Origin: Laguncularia racemosa
Taxonomy: Eukaryota > Streptophyta > Magnoliopsida > Myrtales > Combretaceae
Assembly (NCBI GenBank): GCA_037954665.1
Contig: JBBMOL010000037.1
Coordinates: 3,830,501-3,894,500, forward strand
DNA: 64,000 bases
Direction: 5' to 3'
Position numbers and translations under genes: made by a program. Below the pieces are notes generated by a model, which searched no databases, was not told the origin of the DNA, and saw only the letters and a list, made by a program, of their open reading frames with translations. Below, piece by piece: positions 23,560 through 34,725 of the stretch; within the stretch, counting starts at the first letter, position 1, and every line of letters begins with the position of its first letter.

Positions 23560-24560
23560 ACATGTTTAAATACATTGTATGCTAGATTGTCTAATCTACA
23601 TCAATTTAGCCATGTAGGTCGATTTCATGGAGCTCTGGCCGAGTGTTCACTGGCTGTGGGATATATTGGAACCCACCAAACTACCTGGCCACTCGATTTA
23701 GGAAATGCCATTAAAAAATGTGGAAACAAATAAGTGGTACCTAAGTCATCCATATGTGCATGCCAACTTTATAGAAATATGATAGGTGATTAATTAAATT
23801 GACATCATACGACTCCCATTCAACCTAAAAATAAGAAATTATATTGACTTCAAATGATAAATATAATTAATTGCAAGGGAAAAAATTTGGTTACTGAAGT
23901 ACCTACAACATGTTTTGCCTATCCAACGCATTCTGATATGCAACGACTACGTGAGTAGGGTGATACTGTGTGTCCCTCCACATGTTCCAGCATGCCGCCA
24001 ATGGACATCCAACTTCTATAGATAGTTCATGTCGACTAATGGGTACGATGTGGGGAAATCTATCCTAGGCTTACACTTGTAGCAAAATGGCAACCCCTCC
24101 AATCTCATGTGCCGATGGGACACAAAGTTGGTGATACAACCACGCCAAATATGCAGGCCTTATCTCCACATCTTGTAGTGTAATTTTAAACTCCTTCATC
24201 GGCATGTGGAATGTGTGCATCTTTGGATGCCATCGCTTGACCAATGTTATAATCATGTGCCAATCCAAAGGTATGTATGGCAGGTGACTCGCACCTTCAA
24301 ATCCAGCCAATTGCAAGTATGGCTCCATTCGAGCATCAAATGGGATGGTACGCTTGTCGCAATAGAGTGACTACTCACGCTATCGAACAATGAGGATTGC
24401 TTGATCCTATGCAAACAACACATGAAATGTTTTACTATTTCTAATGCAACATAAACTAATTGATAAGTGAAAAGTCGATTACCTCTTCATCCTAGACGGC
24501 CTATGATTGATGACTCTGCTACTACATCAAGATCAAAGGATCGAAAGGTCTAGGCTCTAT
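23560..24560 (-). pseudogene. Plant mobile domain (PMD) gene remnant
   Basis: On the minus strand, exon 1 reads RPFDPLILM...QSHQS..V.DEE (24483-24560) with stops. After a 76-nt GT..AG gap comes DQAILIVR, then EPYLQLAGFEGASHLPYIPL, DWHMIITLVKRW, HTFHMPMKEF and TLQDVEI. This matches the start of the PMD family (MAIL1/MAIN-type 'aminotransferase-like' proteins), from memory. Frame is lost after DVEI, but downstream pieces near 23610-23680 (QYIPQPVNTRPELHEIDL) fit the C-terminal part of the domain. PMD genes are known passengers or components of some plant MULEs. Gene antisense to, and downstream of, the transposase, as in MuDR-type two-gene elements. Confidence 0.7.
24407..24482 (-). other. Putative intron in the PMD remnant (76 nt)
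   Basis: On the minus strand, GTAATCG at the 24482 end and TTTGCATAG at the 24407 end bracket the gap between the two parts of the PMD N-terminus. Its survival argues against an RNA-mediated copy. Confidence 0.5.
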
Positions 24561-25985
24561 CTATTATGCAAAACCATACAAATATTTTACATTTAAAACA
24601 AATACAAATTTTTTCACTCATTAATTTTATAACACTTAATTAACGACATATGAACTAATCGCCTTTAATTAACGGATAATAAATAACTACTTAATTTTAT
24701 AATCAATCTACAAAACCATATAAATATTTTCACTTTGCATGAAATACAAAATTTTTCACTAATTAATTTTATAACAATTAATTAACAATATATTTATGAC
24801 TAATCACCTTTAATTAGTAGATAATTAATAATTACTTACTTTTATAACTAATTCTACAAAACCATACAAATATTTTACATTTGCAACATGCAAAATTTTT
24901 ACTCATTAATTTTATAACAATTAATTAACGACATATTAACGATTAATCACCTTTAATTAATGGATAATTAACAACAACTTACTTTTATGACTAATTCTAC
25001 AAAACCATACAAATATTTTACGTTTGCTACGAATACAAAATTTTTCACTAATTAATTTTATAACAATTAATTAACAACATATTAACAACTAATTACCTTT
25101 AATTAATGGATAATTAACAGCAAATTACTTTTATGACTAATTCTAAAAAACATACAAATATTTTACATTTGCAATTAATACAAAATTTTTAACTAATTAA
25201 TTTTATAACAATTAATTAACAACTAATCACCTTTAATTAATGGATAATTAATAACTATTTAATTTTATAACTAATTCTATAAAACCATACAAATATTTTA
25301 CATTTGCAACGAATACAAAATTTTTCACTAATTAATTTTATAACAATTAATTGACGACATATTAACGACTAATTACAACTTACTTTTATAACTAATTCTA
25401 CAAAACCATACAAATATTTTACATTTGTAACAAATGCAAATTTTTTCATTAATTAATTTTATAACAATTAACTAACGATATATTGACGACTAATCACATT
25501 TAATTAATAGATAATTAATAACTACTTACTTTTATAACTAATTCTATAAAACCATACAAATATTTTACATTTGCAACGAATGCAAAATTTTTCACTAATT
25601 AATTTTATAATAAATAACTAACAACATATTAACGATTAATCATCTTTAATTAATAGATAATTAATAATGGTTTACTTTTATAACTAATTCTACAAAACCA
25701 TATAAATATTTTACATTTGCAACGAATATAAAATTTTTCACTAATTAATTTTATAACAATTAATTAACGACATATTAACAACTAATCACCTTTAATTAAC
25801 GGATAATTAATAACTACTTGCTTTTATAACTAATTCTACAAGACCATACAAATATTTTAAATTTGCAATGACTTTTATAACAATTAATTAATGACATATT
25901 AATGACTAATCACTATTAATTAATAGTTAATTAAAAAAACTTAATTTAACGACTACGTTTACAAAAATACATTATAATTACATAT
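24560..25985. repeat. Satellite-like array, about 145-bp unit, ten units
   Basis: The block ACCATACAAATATTTTACATTTGCAAC recurs with CCATA at 24574, 24716, 24862, 25005, 25150, 25285, 25406, 25552, 25698 and 25844. Spacings are 142, 146, 143, 145, 135, 121, 146, 146 and 146. Each unit also holds AATTAATTTTATAACAATTA and CACCTTTAATTAAT. A decayed partial unit follows to about 25985. Confidence 0.9.
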
Positions 25986-26600
25986 AAACATAACTCATTT
26001 ACTAATGTTAATTAATCATATATTAACAATTAATTACTAATTAATAGTTAATTAACAATAAAATTAGTATAATAGTAACAAAAATAATTAATAGTTAATC
26101 ACTACTATTTCAATAAAATTTATATAGTATATACAATTACTATATATATATTTTTTGCATTTATCTAAAGTAGTATAATAGTAACAAAAATAATTTTTTT
26201 CTTAAAAAAACATACCGAAATCTTGATGAAAATATTTCCATATACATATTTTAATAGATTAAAATCTGCGTAAAGCAAAAATTATGGAAACAAAAATTTG
26301 TAAATAACAATATAAAGTGAAATTTGCAGAGAAAATTGAAAGATAAAAATGTGAACATATGAACTAAGGATTTGTATTTATATTAGAAATTGTTGGTGCA
26401 ATTTTTTCCCTGTATATTATAAATCACATGTTATCATACTGTGTAAATTTACTATATCACTTTTGTAGGTTTGCAAAAGTACTTTTATAATAATTTTATA
26501 GGTTTATAGTTTCTTTATAAGTTTGTAGTATTATAAGCTTTATAGGTTTGCATAGAGTTGTAGAATAGGGTTCTAGGTGAAAAAAAAAAAAAACTACTGC

Positions 26601-26741
26601 CTGGGCCTTTAGTGTAGAATTTTTACGGGTGCCTAAAGTCGCAATCGCCATCCACATCTTTGAAAACTACTTTAGTAATAATTATTATGGGTACAATATT
26701 TATGCAATTTTTTTTAATTACAATATTTAAGTATGTAACCT
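26601..26741 (-). repeat. MULE right terminal inverted repeat
   Basis: Reverse complement starts AGGTTACATACTTAAATATT and matches the left repeat with scattered substitutions. The first bases differ by one (GGGG versus AGG), leaving a one-base doubt about the outer edge. Confidence 0.85.
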
Positions 26742-26750
26742 TAAATATGT

Positions 26751-27292
26751 GTATCCAAAATATAAATATATATCTATAGATATATTAATTATAGACTGAA
26801 TGAATATATATGTGTATGTGTGTATGTCTATATATATATATATATTATATGCGGAAACATATATTATGTATCAAAAAAAATTAGGGAAACTAGGAGAATA
26901 TATTTTACAAACTTATCCCTCTAGCTAAATTAAAAATATATGTATATATATATAAATAGGGTTAGATAATATAATATATAATGGTCCATATGAAAAAGAC
27001 TTGTGGTTTTATATTTACAAATTTTGGGTATTTATGAATATATGTATATATATATATATATATATAAGTAGGGTTTGAAAATATATAAATATATATTTAA
27101 ATACATAATATATAATGATCCATATGAAAAAGACTTGTGGTTTTATATTTACAAATTTTGGGTATTGATGAATGAATGGTTGTTTTGGTGAGATAAGTTG
27201 AGGATATTAGAAGAGTGCACATTTGGTTGCCCTATTTGGTTCTTGACTATAGATGATCAAATGCTTGAGTGATGGAATGTCTCAATTATTAT
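26751..27292. repeat. AT-rich DNA with a 134-bp tandem duplication
   Basis: CCATATGAAAAAGACTTGTG plus the following TTTTATATTTACAAATTTTG occurs at 26986 and again at 27120. TA dinucleotide runs lie between. No gene seen. TE2 begins at 27293. Confidence 0.8.
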
Positions 27293-27573
27293 TGTAAACA
27301 CCCCATTTTTGCCCTAAGAATGAATAATAATCAATAATAATCAATTTCCAATTTTTTCCAATTTTTCCCTAATTTAGCATAAATAATAAAAATATTCAAA
27401 AAAATAAAAATAAATAGGAAAACACATCAATTTTGAAAAATGATTTCAGAAATGGCAATAATAAGCAATAAATAATTTTTATAAATTTTTGAAATTTAAA
27501 AAAATACAAAAAAATAAAAAAATCGCATTGCATAAATGTAATTTGCGAAATTAGAAAAATCGGGAAAATGGGC

Positions 27574-27639
27574 CAGCCCAGCTGGTCTGGACCATGGTCT
27601 AAGGCGCGCGCAGGAGGGCTCGGTCGCAGGTTCGAAACG
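27574..27639 (+). promoter_or_regulatory. tRNA-like A box / B box pair in TE2 5' LTR
   Basis: CAGCCCAGCTGG at 27574-27585 is one base from the A-box consensus. GGTTCGAAACG at 27629-27639 is one base from the B-box consensus GGTTCGANNCC. The 55-nt start-to-start spacing suits a tRNA with a long variable arm or a tRNA-derived SINE head. GGTCTAAGGCGC between them is tRNA-Leu/Ser-like. The TE2 3' LTR carries the same pair at 40197-40208 and 40252-40262. Confidence 0.55.
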
Positions 27640-27980
27640 CGGGGGAAGCAGTTTCCGCGTTTTGTGTTTTTCTTACTTATCTAGGACACGTGGCAGCCTC
27701 TGATTTGCTGGAGGGAATGCACGCACCGGGCGCGTGATCGTCTTCTACCTCGAGTTCGAGATTGCCGGCGAAGGAAAAATTCGAATTTCGGCCGTTTCGA
27801 TTCGATTTTTTGCACAAATCCAACAGATCTTCAACAGAATTGAGATAAACATCATCCAATTGGAATCAAATCTCAACAAATCAAAGGATTTACACGAATC
27901 GGAGTTGGTTTATTTAACCGTCGATCCGATTTGCTTCGATCGGTGGAAATCCGAGCTTATCCAGCTCAATTTCGAACGCC

Positions 27981-27988
27981 TATAAATA
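27981..27988 (+). promoter_or_regulatory. TE2 5' LTR TATA box
   Basis: TATAAATA in CGCCTATAAATAGAGG. Predicted transcription start near 28012. In the 3' LTR the same position reads TATAAGTA (40604-40611). Confidence 0.7.
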
Positions 27989-28278
27989 GAGGAGGAGTGG
28001 AGGAAGCCAAATCACATATCACAATTGAGAGAAAGTGAGAAAAGAGAGCAAATCGGAGAGCATCGGAGGAAATCCAAAATCGCGATCACCGATCGGAGCT
28101 GAGCCACCACCAGGAGACGTTCTAAGAGCGAACCACCACCACCATTGGATTCAGCACCCTCGAGAAGCTAGGATTCGACACCTCACCCGTTGCAAAAGGC
28201 CGCCGGAACGCCGTGAACGAGCACTCCTAGCCGCCGTGACCGACCGATTCGACCCGACCCGCGCACCGACCCGGATCC

Positions 28279-28286
28279 AGGTAAGT
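28279..28286 (+). promoter_or_regulatory. Consensus 5' splice site in TE2 LTR leader
   Basis: CCAG/GTAAGT with the junction at 28280/28281, about 270 nt after the predicted start. Conserved in the 3' LTR (40891/40892) and, with one change, in TE1 (12489/12490). A matching acceptor may be TAG at 29930-29932, directly before the ORF1 ATG. Confidence 0.45.
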
Positions 28287-29444
28287 CGGATTTTCCGGAT
28301 TTTTTTCCAATTTATTTATTTATTTCATTTATTTATTTTTATTCCGATTTTATTTATTATTTGTTATTTATTTATTTATTTGTTGGTTATTTATTTATTT
28401 ATTTGTTTATGTTTTATTTTCAATAAATAGGAAAATGTTAGAAATTAGATTTCTTTAGGATTTAATAATGTAGAAAAATAAGAAAAAATAAAAAAATAAT
28501 AAAAATGTAGAAAAACAATATAAATATTAGAAAAATAATAATAAAACTTTAGGTTTTAAAATAAGATAGATAATAGTTTAGGATAAAATTTTTAACAAAA
28601 ATTATAAAAATCAATAAAAATCATAAAAAAACTATAAAAATCATGAAAACTCATAAAAATTATAAAAATTGTAGAAGAATAAGGAAAAATCGAAAAGAAA
28701 TAAAAAATCATAAAAATCATAAAAAAATCGTAAAAATTACAAAAACAAAAAATTAATAAAAATTCAAAAATTATAAAAATAGAAAAAAATGAGTTTTATC
28801 ACTTAGAAAAATAATTTTCTCAAATAAATCCAAAATTGATGTTTTCCCCAAAAATTATTTTCAAAAAGATCAAATTACTAAGCTTAGGTTTAGATTTTTT
28901 AGAAAAAATCCCAAAAATGTTAACAACATAAATCGAAAGAGATTTCAAAATTAAAATTCACAAACCCACTTAAGGTTTTCAGGAAAAGCGAACTACGGCT
29001 TGTTTGATCCTAACTAGCAGGTACGTAGGCACCCATTCGGGTCAACCTATAAAAATGAAATAAAAAATCATTTTCTTAGAATAATAAAAAACATAATAAA
29101 AAGTAACAGAAACAAAATAAAAGACATTTCTAGATGGGAACAATTTTAGGAGACTAGGTGGTAACCGTAAGGTTTTAATAGGTTAGCCTCCGGACTTAGA
29201 AACTCTAGTTTTCTCTTTTCCTCTTTTCACAAAAACGAGAAGAGGAAATCACGACGACTAGTGGTCTAAATTAAGACTAATCCGCTCCTTTAGTCTTAAT
29301 TCAATATTTCCCAACAACAGTTGGGTGGCGACTCCAAAAATCAAACCAAATTCCTAATTCAAGTCGAGGATCTACATTAGATGAGCATAGGGTCTAGTCT
29401 AGATCGGATTAGAAATGGGAATTCAAAAAATAGACTTGACAGGA

Positions 29445-29463
29445 TGGCGACCCCACTAGGGAC
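29445..29463 (+). other. TE2 primer-binding site
   Basis: TGGCGACCCCACTAGGGAC starts three bases after the LTR end, aligned with the TE1 site. 29464-29932 is untranslated leader with no gene. Confidence 0.7.
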
Positions 29464-29932
29464 CCATTCTAGTAGGCTAGCCACCTGAATCTCCTCAAGT
29501 TGTCCCTTTTTAAGTTTCAATTATTATTCTGTTACTAACTTTTCAGGCATTAGTTAGATTTTAGTTTTCTTTACTGTGGGGTTTGCATGCATAAGTTTGT
29601 GTGAATAGATGCGGTCGAACCTGGACCGTCCTAAAAACCTAAGTCGGGGAGCCATTGTGTAGGTTTCGGGCGAAGTGAGTTGATCACCGTTCGGGACCGA
29701 TTAGGCTACCCCACCCAATGCTTCGATATGGCCTGAGATCCATTTCTCCGAGAATGCGGGAGGCCATAGAGCTTGGGGACCAATTAGAACCAACCTACTT
29801 GCATACATAACATCATAGGGTTGACAATTGATGACGATGTAATGGTTTGTTGTTTTGTTTTGGAGTTCAAATCTATTTCCCTGTAATGTTTCATAGTTCT
29901 GTTTGTAATTAGGCAATTTCTTATTGTAATAG

Positions 29933-31459
29933 ATGGCTAGCACCGTAGTCGACCGCCTCCTCCGCAAAGAAATTCGGGTGTACAAACCTTTGGACCCAAA
30001 GTTGGTATTGAACCATTGGTTTACCTTATACAACCCGGAGGAGCAGGCCTTCATCCAGCAAAAGATAAGCCCCATCCTCTCACTAACAAAGATAGAGGCG
30101 AATTTGCCTTTGGAACGGGCCATGCTCTAATTATGGGAAGTCGAGCCCGCAGCTTTCTTTATCAGGCTGCATGAAATCACCCCTACTTTGGAAGAGTACA
30201 CCCAGCTACTACAGGCTCCAGTACTGACTAACCAAATCTATGCACTAGACCTTGAGGCCGGGCCAACCGGTACCTTTAGCCGACTACTAGGCATCCGTAA
30301 AACAACAGCCAACAAAGCTCTAGCAGACTGTAATGGGTATTGCATACGGATGGATGATTTAGAAGCCTGGTTCATCGCCCGAGAAGACAATGGGGATAGA
30401 AAGGACATACTGTGTGGGGACCCCAAGACTTACAAACAGAGAAGGGTGAATGCTTTTATCTTGACAGCTTTTGCCACTATACTGTTCCCCACCGGGACCT
30501 TCTATATTCACTACCGGGTTGTAGAGCTGGTAACCCAATTCCTGGAGGGAAGATCTTACATCCCGGCTCTATTGGCTGAACAGATCCGGAACTTGAATTT
30601 CCTCAAGAAGAAAGGCCATGGGATCCTCTGCTCAAGCCTCAACCTTCTACTGATATGGTTCGTAAGCCACCTTAAGTGCTTCGGGCTGAACATGGTCTGA
30701 AAAGCCTTAGCCCAGCAGGTGGATCTTGTGGAGTCATGTATAGAAAAGGTAAAGCTACCCAACGACCTTATCAGCCACGGTTGGGTAGAAGTTCTTAGAA
30801 GCTTCAGTGCCAAAGATATTCTGTGGACAGCCAAGTGGAGTTGCTGTGACAAAATTATTTTGACTTGCAGTAATTTCCAAGTCGTACCTTTAATCGGAAT
30901 CAGTGGATGTATTGGATATCACCCCAACTCAGTGGTCCGCCAATTTGGTACTATCCAAGACATAGTTTATCGGCCCTCGCTGGAAGTAGTCAGCTTTGAG
31001 TATCAAGATTCGAACCTGTTGGTAGCCGAGAAGTTTGCTAAGCTGGCAGAGGTCAAAGCACTTTGGGAAGCCAGAATTGAAAGCTCGAATGTGGACCTCG
31101 GGGAGCTAGATGGCGAAGTAGGAAAACACCGAGCCACCAGAGAGTTTGTAATCCGCCAGCTCTACCAGACAGGGGAGAGAGCATACCGAGTTCCAAACGT
31201 CACTTGACCGAGGCTAGACAAAATCAATCCAGAGCTGGAAGTCTACCTAGAGCAGGTCAAGGCCCGAATGGAGGTATACTTTGAAGCTGCAGACTATAAG
31301 AAAGACGTCTGGAAAGGACGATTCAAGGAATCCGACCAAAGGAACAAAGCCTTGGAAGCTCAGCTGGAGAAGACCCAAGCCAAAGTCAAAGAACTGGAAG
31401 CCGTCATCAACGGGAAGTTTGAGCCTCCACAACAGAAGACCAAAAGAACTAGGAAATAG
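29933..31459 (+). pseudogene. TE2 ORF1 (Tat-lineage extra ORF, DUF7745/PMD-like)
   Basis: A single frame of 508 codons plus stop, equal in length to TE1 ORF1, with only three premature stops (TAA 30128, TGA 30698, TGA 31205). N-terminal motifs: DPKLVLNHWFTLY, EITPTLEEYTQLLQAP, then TFSRLLGIRKTT. Middle: FAKLAEVKALWEARIE. C-terminal: coiled-coil heptads around 31330-31420 and a basic end. No catalytic motif is visible. The resemblance to DUF7745/PMD-like plant proteins is a family-level call from memory. It would be made from its own message if the leader splicing is real. Confidence 0.75.
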
Positions 31460-31710
31460 ATCATTATTTGTAATATTTTATTTTGATCATTGAACTCCAA
31501 AATTTTCAATATTAATAAAAGTAAAGTTTCAATATTACATTGTCGATCAATTGTCAACCCTTTTATTTTTATCATTCGTGTGACACATGCATATCATTTT
31601 GCATACATTACACTAAAACAAAAAAACAAAATGTGCGTCCAGGTATCAAGATAGCTCCCAAGCAACCAAACCCTCCCAGAAGTCCAATTCTCACACGTTC
31701 AAGAACAAAA

Positions 31711-34700
31711 ATGGCCAACAGTAGCGACAACCGCAACAACACCAATGCTGAAGCTGCCTCAGACTCCAAGATCGTATCTCTAGAACAAACGGTCCAACAA
31801 TTAGCTGCCCAAGTCCACCTCCTAACTGAAAGCATCGGCCTCCTTCGCACCACTCAGCCAACCCAGGAAGAACATTCAGGGGCCAGGAAAGGGAAAGCAA
31901 TGGAGGGACAGCCTTCGGAGTATGAAGAAATCAATTCCCACCTCAACCCGGCTTTTGAATATGAGCCGAAGATCAACCAAGGGCTTACCTCTGACGACCT
32001 GAAGAGAGAGATGGAAGAGAGGCAAAAGGAGATGGAGAAGCGACTCTTCCAGCAGCTCCATGATAAGATGAAAACAATTGAGGGCCCTGATGGTTTTGAA
32101 CAGGCCGGAATTACCAATCTGCCAGCATACAAGGAAGAGGTATACCCTGAGAAGTTCAAGACCCCAGAGTTTGAAAAGTATGATGGGACCGGCTGCCCCA
32201 AAATGCATACCAGGCTATATGCCCGGAAAATGAGCAAGTATGCTCAATACGACCAGCTCATGCTCCAGACATTCCAAGACAGCCTCACAGGCCCTGCACT
32301 GGTCTGGTATGCCCACCTGGACTTCAACATTGTCAACACCTAGGAGAAGCTAGCCCGGGCGTTCTATGACCAGTATAAGTTCAATATTGAAGTCGCCTCA
32401 TCTGTAATCGACCTGGGGAGTCTCTGGAAAAGACATACTGAGCCGTTTAAAGAGTATGCTCAGCGCTGGAGAGCCCAGGCCGCCAGGGTAGCAATCCCGA
32501 TATCTGAGAAGGAATTAACATCCATATTTGTCAATACCCTGGACAAGGCCTACTTTTCACACCTGGTAGGCCAAACCTCATCCAGTTTTACAGAGGTAGT
32601 AGCTGCGGGATGTAGGATAGAGAATGCCATCACCACTGGCAGACTCCAAACAATGGAGCCTCCTAGGGTTACACCAACACAAAGGCCCTTAGGAGGAAAC
32701 AGAGCTAAAGAGTCCACCGTCAGCATGGTCTATTCCGGTAAGGCAGAAAAATCTAGGACTCGTGTGACATTCCAGACCACGAGTACCCTAGCCTAACAAC
32801 CTACGACAGGTCATACCCAGGCCGCCAGGGTCCCAAGACAGTTCACTTCAATCCCCATACCGCTCAGTCAGGTCTTCGCTCAGTTGAGGGCAGACAACTT
32901 GATTAGTTTCGAGATCCTCAATGACCGGTACAAGCCCAAGAATTCCGACTCAAGCCTCAAGCCTCAAGTGTAACTACCATACGGGTCAGGATGGGCATTC
33001 TACAGATAGGTGCTGGAGACTCCGGCACAAAATCCAAGACTTAATTGATGCAGGAATCATACAGTTGGATTTCGTGAACGCCCCAGCACCCAATGTCAAC
33101 ACCAACCCGCTGCCCAATCATAAGCCCACCATTAATATGATCACATCTGAGGAGTCGACTCCCAAAGAAACCCCTAAGCAGAATACGACGGAGCGACAGA
33201 AGAAGCAATCCCATCAAGCTCCAGAAGAAGCACCAAAGGCACATATTAAAAGTAGGTGGTTAGCTGGAGACCCAACGGTCGGCACTTTGGGAGAATCACA
33301 CAGGATATTTCAATATTTGGTAAACTATTCTTATACCCCGACTGAATATGGGCCGCCTAGTGGATGGGGGCCGGAATTTAAGAAGGAAGACAACCCGTCA
33401 AAGGAAGAGGGGAAGACTATAAACATGATCAATTCTCATCAGAAGCCCAGGGTAATACAATGCTATGAGGGACAACCAGCTGAGGTACAAATCCCAAAGA
33501 AAAGATATGTATTCAATGTCCCGATACCAGCGGAAAATTACAAGGCTGCACCGTTCGACTATCGGGCCCTCGAACAAGAGCAACCTCCTATGGTGGGAGG
33601 AATCACCCGCTTTGGGAGAATATACGACCCAAAGTATAGAACCCCGACTAAAGAGCCCAACGTGGAGAAAGGAGAGGAAGAGGAAGAGGGACTCGCTGCG
33701 TTTACAAAAATGGTCAAGGCGAGTGAATACAAGATAATGGAACAACTAAATAAAGTTCCAGCACAGATATCACTCATGGGCCTTCTTACAACATCCGAGC
33801 CCCACAGGGAAGCACTCTTTAAAGTGCTCAAACAAATTCAGGTCCTAGAAGGCATCGCTACAGACAAAATAGGTTACGTGGCGGACTCCATCTTTACAAT
33901 GGACCAGATATCTTTTTCTCCGGAAGAGTTAGGAGAAGAGGGAGACCAACATACCAAACCACTGTTCATATTAGTCAGGTGCAATGACACCATTGTCTCC
34001 CGGGTACTCATCGACAATGGATCGTCCCTCAACGTTTGCCCATTGGCAACGCTCAACTTATTGGGGGTCGATCCAAGCAACATAAAACCTAGCTCCACAG
34101 TAGTCAAAGCTTTCGATGGGTCAAAAAGAGACATAGTGGGGGAGGTGAACCTACCAGTGGAAATCGGTCCACAAGTATTCCACATCTCCTTCCAGGTCCT
34201 CGACATCCCAAGATCTTTCAACCTACTCTTGGGAAGACCCTGAATACATGCTGCTGGAGCCATCCCCTCTAGCCTCCACCAAAGGGTCAAATTCATTGCA
34301 AGTGGGCAGATAGTCACGGTACTAGGCGAACAGGATTACGCCATATACAAAGAGACTACCATACCATATATTGGGGAAGAAGGTTCAGAAGACCTAGGAT
34401 TGCAGATTTTCAATGAAGTGAACGTGGTGACCAGCAAGGAGGGCCATCAGTTTAAAGATGGGCAGCACGGGACGTTTGGACTAGGGTACGTTCCTACGGC
34501 CATAGAAGAAGCACAAACAAGAGGTGTCAAAGGAAGAATAAAGGAGAAGTCGATCGACACCCAGATGTGCATTCTACCTCTCCAACAATCTTTTCGAAAG
34601 GTAAACATCATTCAAGAGCCTCGGATAAATGAAGAGGACGACATCAAAGGGAAATCAACCCCTCGCACGTCCAACCAGCATCCGGCTCTGAACAATTGGT

Positions 34701-34725
34701 TTTGTTATCCTATCAATAGCGCTAG
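31711..34725 (+). pseudogene. TE2 gag-protease, nearly intact
   Basis: Starts MANSSDN at 31711, though the frame is open further upstream. A coiled coil (SLEQTVQQLAAQVHLL) precedes the capsid region (EKFKTPEFEKYDGT, ALVWYAHLDF). TAG at 32341 replaces the TGG of TE1. The zinc knuckle is C-X2-H-X5-H-X4-C (CNYHTGQDGHSTDRC), placed in the shifted frame by a 7-bp duplication at 32954-32967. Protease: LIDNGSSLNVCP, FDGSKRDIVG and LLLGRP, then TGA at 34241-34243 where TE1 has TGG. Reading to 34725 joins pol after intron removal. Gag packages RNA; the protease processes the polyprotein. Confidence 0.85.

Larger units (their letters stand above)
19384..26741 (+). mobile_element. Mutator-like element (MULE) with transposase and PMD remnants
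   Basis: Long terminal inverted repeats at 19384-19528 and 26601-26741, and a probable 9-bp target duplication (19375-19383 TAAATATAT, 26742-26750 TAAATATGT, eight of nine). Inside: a mudrA-type transposase remnant on +, a plant-mobile-domain gene remnant on -, a duplicated segment near 23000/23350, and a satellite-like array. Both genes are broken, so the copy is inactive. Left subterminal region 19529-20529 and right part 25990-26600 hold AT-rich DNA without genes. Confidence 0.8.
27293..29441 (+). repeat. TE2 5' LTR
   Basis: 2149 bp, TGTAAACACCCC...TTGACA. Contains the tRNA-like pair, TATA box and splice donor annotated separately. U5 is very A/T-rich. The frames in the C-rich leader (for example 28035-28430) are probably untranslated leader. 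Confidence 0.95.

Noticed and set aside
27574..27639. A genuine tRNA gene
   Set aside because: Only the promoter-box halves fit. I could not build a full cloverleaf with matched acceptor and anticodon arms.
28035..28430. 131-codon open frame in the TE2 LTR (also at 40751-41068)
   Set aside because: It lies in the transcribed leader and runs across the GTAAGT donor into low-complexity U5. Not conserved as protein in TE1 or TE4.
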